Virus record (IMG/VR): IMGVR_UViG_3300034066_003047
Location: 1-22,691 of that record
Length of the DNA stretch: 22,691 nt
Source of the DNA: a virus
Strand: one strand, 5' to 3'
Shown: positions 19,549 through 22,691 of the stretch, one piece after another
Layout: each line of letters opens with the position of its first letter
How positions within the stretch are numbered: the stretch's first letter is position 1
Made by a program: the position numbers and the translations under genes
The notes under the pieces: generated by a model
Seen by the model: only the letters and a program-made list of their open reading frames with translations
What the model was told of the DNA's origin: nothing
The model's database searches: none

Positions 19549-19820
19549 CAGGCGAAGCGGAGCGCGGCGCGGTTGGAGGTGGGGAAACCGTAGTCGGTGA
19601 TGCCAAGGGAGACGTAGGCGGCGGCGAGGGCGTCGCCCCACTGCTCGAGGGTGAGCTCGCGTCCGCCGACCTGGAACTGGAAGGATTGGCCGTTGATGCT
19701 GGCGCCGGTGAGCTGGGTGTTGCTCTTCTGCACTTCCGCGATGTAGCGCAGCCGCTCCTGGTTCAGTTGAGCCAGGGTGAAGAAGCGGTAGAGGCCGGCG
19801 GTGACGGTGGGCTGAGGCAT
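19548..19820 (-). CDS. Head-tail joining protein (gpW position)
   Basis: The product has 90 residues from the ATG at 19820 (MPQPTVTAGLYRFFTLAQLN). Two helices (TLAQLNQERLRYIAEVQKSN; ELTLEQWGDALAAAYVSLGI) are separated by a strand (GQSFQFQVGGREL). Small size, this fold pattern and its place between the terminase large subunit and portal match lambda W, which completes the DNA-filled head. Similarity is by pattern only. The start abuts a T-rich tract of a strong hairpin, leaving no room for a Shine-Dalgarno site. The stop overlaps the portal start by one base. The larger open frame upstream, to 21209, is an antisense-phase shadow of the terminase. Confidence 0.72.
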   Translation of the reverse strand: MPQPTVTAGLYRFFTLAQLNQERLRYIAEVQKSNTQLTGASINGQSFQFQVGGRELTLEQWGDALAAAYVSLGITDYGFPTSNRAALRFA

Positions 19821-19860
19821 TGGAAAACGGAAAACCCCGGCGGCAGGGCGCCGGCCGGGG
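19821..19860 (-). terminator. Rho-independent terminator or leader attenuator ahead of the joining gene
   Basis: A 7-pair GC stem CCCCGGC/GCCGGGG (19835-19841 and 19854-19860) with a 12-base loop is followed on the minus strand by TTTTCCGTTTTCC and then directly the ATG at 19820. It lies 79 bases after the terminase stop. Its closeness to the next start suggests it may also act as a leader hairpin. Confidence 0.8.
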
Positions 19861-19893
19861 TCAGGGAGAAGCGGAGATGTAACCACGCCGAAC

Positions 19894-19906
19894 GTGTCAA
19901 ACCGGG
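19894..19906 (-). promoter_or_regulatory. CCCGGTTTGACAC leader motif
   Basis: This is identical over 13 bases to the motif at 7654-7666 and likewise lies upstream of a terminator-like hairpin that abuts a gene start. It may be a -35-like promoter part or a protein-binding site. No -10 box was found. Confidence 0.3.
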
Positions 19907-19940
19907 TCTCGCGCAGAGGCGCGGAGGCGCGGAGAAATTC
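19907..19940. repeat. CGCGGAGGCGCGG dispersed repeat at the terminase stop
   Basis: The motif reads TCTCGCGCAGAGGCGCGG then AGGCGCGGAGAAATTC. It abuts and slightly overlaps the stop codon of the terminase large subunit (19939-19941). GCGGAGGCGCGGA also appears inside the hairpin repeat at 10399-10462, suggesting related families. Confidence 0.75.
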
Positions 19941-21768
19941 AGGCTTTGGGCTGATCGGTGGCCACGGTCTCGATGCTTTCGGCGCCGATGAGGCCGGCCA
20001 TGGAGGCGAAGACCACCTGCATGGCTTCGTCGTCGCCGGCGTGGTCGTCGTGGAGGCCGTGCCAGACCCAGTAGATCTGCCCCTCGTCGGTGGTTTTCTT
20101 GATCCGGTAGTGGGCGTCGATCTCCTTGAAGTACCAGTCGGGGGCGTTGCGGGCGGCGGTCCACTGTGGTTGGCCGTCGGGGCCGCCAAGGGTGCGCACG
20201 AGGTGGAGGCGGGAGAGGGCTTTCTGTTTGTTGAAGAGAATCTGCGCGACATTGACGGGGGCGTGGGCGGTGCCCTGCCAGGCGTTGATCCAGCGCGGCT
20301 CGTCGTAGATGCGATACGTGCCGGTGGCGGGGTGGTGGTAGCCGGTGGCCTTGTCCTTCTCGCCCATGAAGACCCGCCAGCCGTAGGGCGCGCAGATGCG
20401 GCGGACGTACTCGGAGTCGTGGCGCGCATCGAGAAAGACCCGCTCGGAGGGCACGGCGTGGCGGAGCTGGATGTCGCGAATCGCCGACGGTGAGGTAACT
20501 TTGGAGACGTGGCGCAGGCGGCTGCCGGACTTGCCCCACATGCGCACGAGCGGCACGAAATAGTCCTGCTGCACGTCGCAGGTGAGACAGCGGACCGGGC
20601 GGCCGTCGGGGTCGAGGGCCTCGCCAGCCCAGGGCGTGGCCTCGGTGGCGTCGGTCTGCATATCGTAGTCGCCGACCGGGCGGGCCTTTTGCGTGCGAAG
20701 GTATTTCTCGGGGATCCAGACCCCGGCCATCTCCTCGCGGATCCATTTGCCCAGCGGCTCGAGGTCGCCGCGCTTGAGGGCGAGCTGGGCTTTCTCGAAT
20801 TTGAAGGCGGTGTCGATCCAGGGGCGGATGGCGAGGGCGGGGAACGTCCAGCCGAAGCAGCGCGCGTGAGCGTTGGCGTTTTTGCTGACGTAGAGGCCCA
20901 CGGGGCGGTCGCAGGTGCCGGAAAGCGCGAGGCGGGAGGCTTGGGAATCGGGGAGGACGGCCTGGCAGCGGGGGCACTGGTGGTGCAGCGTGGCGGCGAT
21001 GGCGTTCTTGTCGGGCAGGCCGTCGGCATCGAAGGCCTTGGTGTAGCGGATGCCGCCGATGATGGGGGATTCGGGGTCGTCCTCCTTCTCGCGGTGGAGA
21101 TAGAGCGGCTCGAAGAACTTGCGGCACGACGGACACCGGACGTGCCAGGTGCGCTGGTCGGTGGATTTCCAGATGCCGACGGCTTCGGAGCCGGTGGCGC
21201 CCTCGCCATCGGTGAGGCCGGTGGACATGAAGGTCTCGGTGAACTCCTGCGACTCCGTGTACGCGCCGCGGCGGTTGCTGGCCTGCTCGATCCAGCCCGG
21301 CTCGTAGAGGTGGGGTTCGTCGAAGTAGAGATCGCAGTACGTGGCGCCGGTGCGGTCGTTTTCTGTATTCGCGGAGAGGATATGGTGCGAACCGCTGGTG
21401 AATTTCCAGTAGAGCTTGTGCTGCTTGAGCGCGACGTTGATGAAATCGGAGTCCTTGGCGGTGAAGATCGCCTCGAGCAGCGGGTTGAGCTTCTCGTCGG
21501 CGAACTTTTTGGCGAAATCGATGGTGGGGGCGTACCAGCCGGCGGGGCGGGGGCGGATCCAGTGGTTGCGGGCGAGGCGGAGCTGGCCGAGGGCGGACTT
21601 CAGCGACTGGTAGCAGCCGAGAATGAAGAAGCGGGCGCCATCGTGGGCGTCCATGGTGGCGAGGATGTCGCCGGCGAGGGCGAGGTCGAGGGCCTCGCGG
21701 AGCTTGGCGCCGTTGTCGAGGCGGGCGCAGGCGCGACGGGCGAAGGTGAGGGTGGAGAGGCGCTTCAT
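19939..21768 (-). CDS. Terminase large subunit (GpA family)
   Basis: It encodes 609 residues from the ATG at 21768 (MKRLSTLTFARRACARLDNG), chosen because it makes an ATGA overlap with the small subunit stop. The ATPase domain has GCYQSLKS at 51-58, matching GxxxxGKS except that the second Gly is Leu, and a Walker B-like YFDEP with Asp150-Glu151. Two CxxC pairs (212/215, CPSC; 265/268, CPRC) form the zinc knuckle typical of GpA proteins. The nuclease domain shows LTCDVQQDYFVPLVRMWG (Asp398), VFLDARHDSEYVRRICAPYG (Asp448) and HDDHAGDDEAMQ (Asp579/580), the expected metal-binding acids. It should cut concatemeric DNA and pump it into proheads through the portal. Length fits the family (lambda A is 641). 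Confidence 0.93.
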   Translation of the reverse strand: MKRLSTLTFARRACARLDNGAKLREALDLALAGDILATMDAHDGARFFILGCYQSLKSALGQLRLARNHWIRPRPAGWYAPTIDFAKKFADEKLNPLLEAIFTAKDSDFINVALKQHKLYWKFTSGSHHILSANTENDRTGATYCDLYFDEPHLYEPGWIEQASNRRGAYTESQEFTETFMSTGLTDGEGATGSEAVGIWKSTDQRTWHVRCPSCRKFFEPLYLHREKEDDPESPIIGGIRYTKAFDADGLPDKNAIAATLHHQCPRCQAVLPDSQASRLALSGTCDRPVGLYVSKNANAHARCFGWTFPALAIRPWIDTAFKFEKAQLALKRGDLEPLGKWIREEMAGVWIPEKYLRTQKARPVGDYDMQTDATEATPWAGEALDPDGRPVRCLTCDVQQDYFVPLVRMWGKSGSRLRHVSKVTSPSAIRDIQLRHAVPSERVFLDARHDSEYVRRICAPYGWRVFMGEKDKATGYHHPATGTYRIYDEPRWINAWQGTAHAPVNVAQILFNKQKALSRLHLVRTLGGPDGQPQWTAARNAPDWYFKEIDAHYRIKKTTDEGQIYWVWHGLHDDHAGDDEAMQVVFASMAGLIGAESIETVATDQPKA

Positions 21769-22619
21769 GCCGGCGGCGGCGCGTCCGGATCCTCGAGGGC
21801 GGCGGCGAGCGCGGCGCGCATGGCGGCGAGAGCCCACGTCGGGAGCGCGGCGCCGGTGCCGGCGGCGAGATCAGTGGAGCGGCGGAGCGGCTCGAGGACG
21901 CGGGTCGTGAGCAGGACGGGCTCGAGAATGGCGTCGACCTCCTGGCGGAAAAGCGGGCCCGTAGCGGAGGCGGCGGCGAGGCGAGGCGCGAGCGCGGCCT
22001 TGGCATCGTCGACCGTGCGGACCAGCCAGTAGGCGAGCGCGCGGAGCTGCCGCTCGTAGTCGGCGCGCGGAATGATGTCGCCGATCTCGCGGCCGAGGCG
22101 CTGGGCGCGCAGCTCCTCATCGTGAATGACGCCGGAGAGGCGGGTGATGGCCTCGGTGACGTCTTTTATTACGGGGAGGTTGTTCGTGGTGTTGGCGCGC
22201 TGAAGTTTGAAGATCGCGAAATCGCGCTCTTGGATGAGATCGCGGAGGTACGTGGTGTTCGGCGCGGGGACGCCGGCCGCCGTGGGCGTGGCGGCAGCGG
22301 CGCGGGCGGCCAGGAACGCGGCACGGTCGGGATCGTGCGGGGCGCCGGTCGGTGGCGCGGAGGAGGAGCCGACGTCGTTGGTCGCGGCGCTGGCCGGCGC
22401 CCGCGCCGCCTCGATGCGCAGCTCATCGATGCGCCGGCGGAACGAAGGCGAGAGCTTCGCCTGGATGACCGAAGGCTGGGAAGCGACCCACGCGAGCATC
22501 GCCGCCGGGTCGTCTACCGGGAGCGGCGGCGTGCGCGCGACCCACCGCTGAATCGTGCGCAGGTCCACGCGCCAGAAGGCGGCGCGCTGGGCGTTGAGGG
22601 AATTGGCGGTGTCAGCCAT
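21765..22619 (-). CDS. Terminase small subunit (DNA recognition)
   Basis: It encodes 284 residues from the ATG at 22619 (MADTANSLNAQRAAFWRVDL); a GTG at 22631 is also in frame but lies inside a hairpin, so the ATG is preferred. The N-terminal segment SLNAQRAAFWRVDLRTIQRW resembles the helix-turn-helix of Nu1-like small terminases that bind the packaging site. A long Ala/Pro linker (residues about 75-115) leads to a helical C-terminal domain (YLRDLIQERDFAIFKLQRAN onward) for oligomerisation and contact with the large subunit. Lambda Nu1 has 181 residues, so this is a long form. It overlaps the large subunit by ATGA, as expected for a two-subunit terminase. It is the first gene of the module in this window. 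Confidence 0.78.
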   Translation of the reverse strand: MADTANSLNAQRAAFWRVDLRTIQRWVARTPPLPVDDPAAMLAWVASQPSVIQAKLSPSFRRRIDELRIEAARAPASAATNDVGSSSAPPTGAPHDPDRAAFLAARAAAATPTAAGVPAPNTTYLRDLIQERDFAIFKLQRANTTNNLPVIKDVTEAITRLSGVIHDEELRAQRLGREIGDIIPRADYERQLRALAYWLVRTVDDAKAALAPRLAAASATGPLFRQEVDAILEPVLLTTRVLEPLRRSTDLAAGTGAALPTWALAAMRAALAAALEDPDAPPPA

Positions 22620-22626
22620 ATGGCGC

Positions 22627-22645
22627 GACACGACAGGTCCGTGTC
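22627..22645. repeat. Inverted repeat GACACG-ACAGGTC-CGTGTC at the terminase start
   Basis: A perfect 6-base inverted repeat with a 7-base spacer lies eight bases upstream of the ATG at 22619 and covers the alternative GTG. It could be a leader hairpin or an operator controlling terminase expression. Short palindromes are also common by chance in GC-rich DNA. Confidence 0.4.
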
Positions 22646-22656
22646 ATCCTTCGCTC

Positions 22657-22682
22657 ATAAAAAAACGACGCGAGTCGCGTTA
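22657..22682 (-). terminator. Probable terminator upstream of the terminase operon
   Basis: The minus strand reads TAACGCGACTCGCGTCG followed by seven T residues. ACGCG/CGCGT gives a 5-pair stem with a three-base loop. It would end transcription of the gene to the right of the window. The stem is short, so strength is uncertain. Confidence 0.55.
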
Positions 22683-22691
22683 CCAGATCGG

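Noticed and set aside
784-19906. TTGACAC motifs as standard sigma-70 promoters
   Set aside because: None of the six has a convincing TATAAT-like box at 16-18 bases, and several would overlap the coding start, so they are reported only as a recurrent motif.
20509-22032. A 507-codon plus-strand open frame opposite the terminase
   Set aside because: It is a Gly/Val/Glu/Asp-rich mirror of the GC codon bias and has no recognisable motif, while the minus frame is a clear terminase.
19763-22120. A 785-codon minus-strand open frame
   Set aside because: Composition is Arg/Pro/His-rich, typical of an off-frame reading of GC-rich DNA. It overlaps the terminase genes, which show motifs and an ATGA junction.

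Overview
This window is the morphogenesis (head, neck and tail) region of a tailed phage or prophage. Every supported gene lies on the minus strand, so the biological order runs from the right end to the left. The DNA is GC-rich. Most genes lack a clear Shine-Dalgarno site, and many are joined by ATGA, GTGA or TGATG overlaps, which suggests translational coupling. Several families of palindromic intergenic repeats interrupt the gene string. These repeat styles (ACCACAGAT...ATCTGTGGT, GTCGAAGGG-type REPs, GGGAGCA hairpins, ACAGGAT arrays, CGCGGAGGCGCGG motifs) are ones I associate with Verrucomicrobiota chromosomes, especially Opitutaceae-like ones. That host assignment is an inference, not proven here.

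Layout, transcriptional order. (1) Packaging and portal, 22619-17839: terminase small subunit, GpA-type terminase large subunit, a small gpW-position head-tail joining protein, and a lambda-type portal. (2) Three genes of unknown function, 17842-15946, that look like virion proteins and sit between portal and protease. (3) Capsid maturation, 15933-13373: S49 (SppA/ClpP-like) protease, an Ala-rich scaffold-position protein and the major capsid protein, closed by a strong terminator. (4) An accessory island, 13160-7740: a GT-A-like glycosyltransferase with a small partner, a GT9/heptosyltransferase-like protein, a split and shortened pair resembling thiamine-diphosphate E1 beta and E1 alpha subunits, a medium-chain Zn dehydrogenase, and another glycosyltransferase-like protein. 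Nearly every junction here carries a palindromic repeat. (5) Neck and tail, 7575-898: head-tail connector, morphogenesis protein, tail-terminator-position and tail-tube-position proteins, a chaperone-position protein, a short tape measure, distal tail proteins, a Cys-rich protein, a CGGC-tail small protein and a 33-residue membrane microprotein. (6) A further virion gene, 766-1, runs off the left edge.

The structural genes read like a lambda-like siphovirus morphogenesis operon: packaging, portal, protease, scaffold, capsid, neck, tail tube, tape measure, tip. The inserted island could modify a surface or virion glycan: three glycosyltransferase-like genes plus two redox or carbon-transfer functions. 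Its substrate cannot be read from sequence.

The most unusual feature is how far host-type repeats have become part of the phage genes. They supply stop codons to four genes, likely Shine-Dalgarno sites to two genes, and in-frame peptide segments to two more. This points to long residence in a bacterial chromosome (an old prophage, a domesticated element or a gene-transfer-agent-like cluster), yet all major reading frames remain open. No integrase, repressor, lysis enzyme, tRNA or CRISPR array was seen. No stretch over 300 bases lacks a gene.
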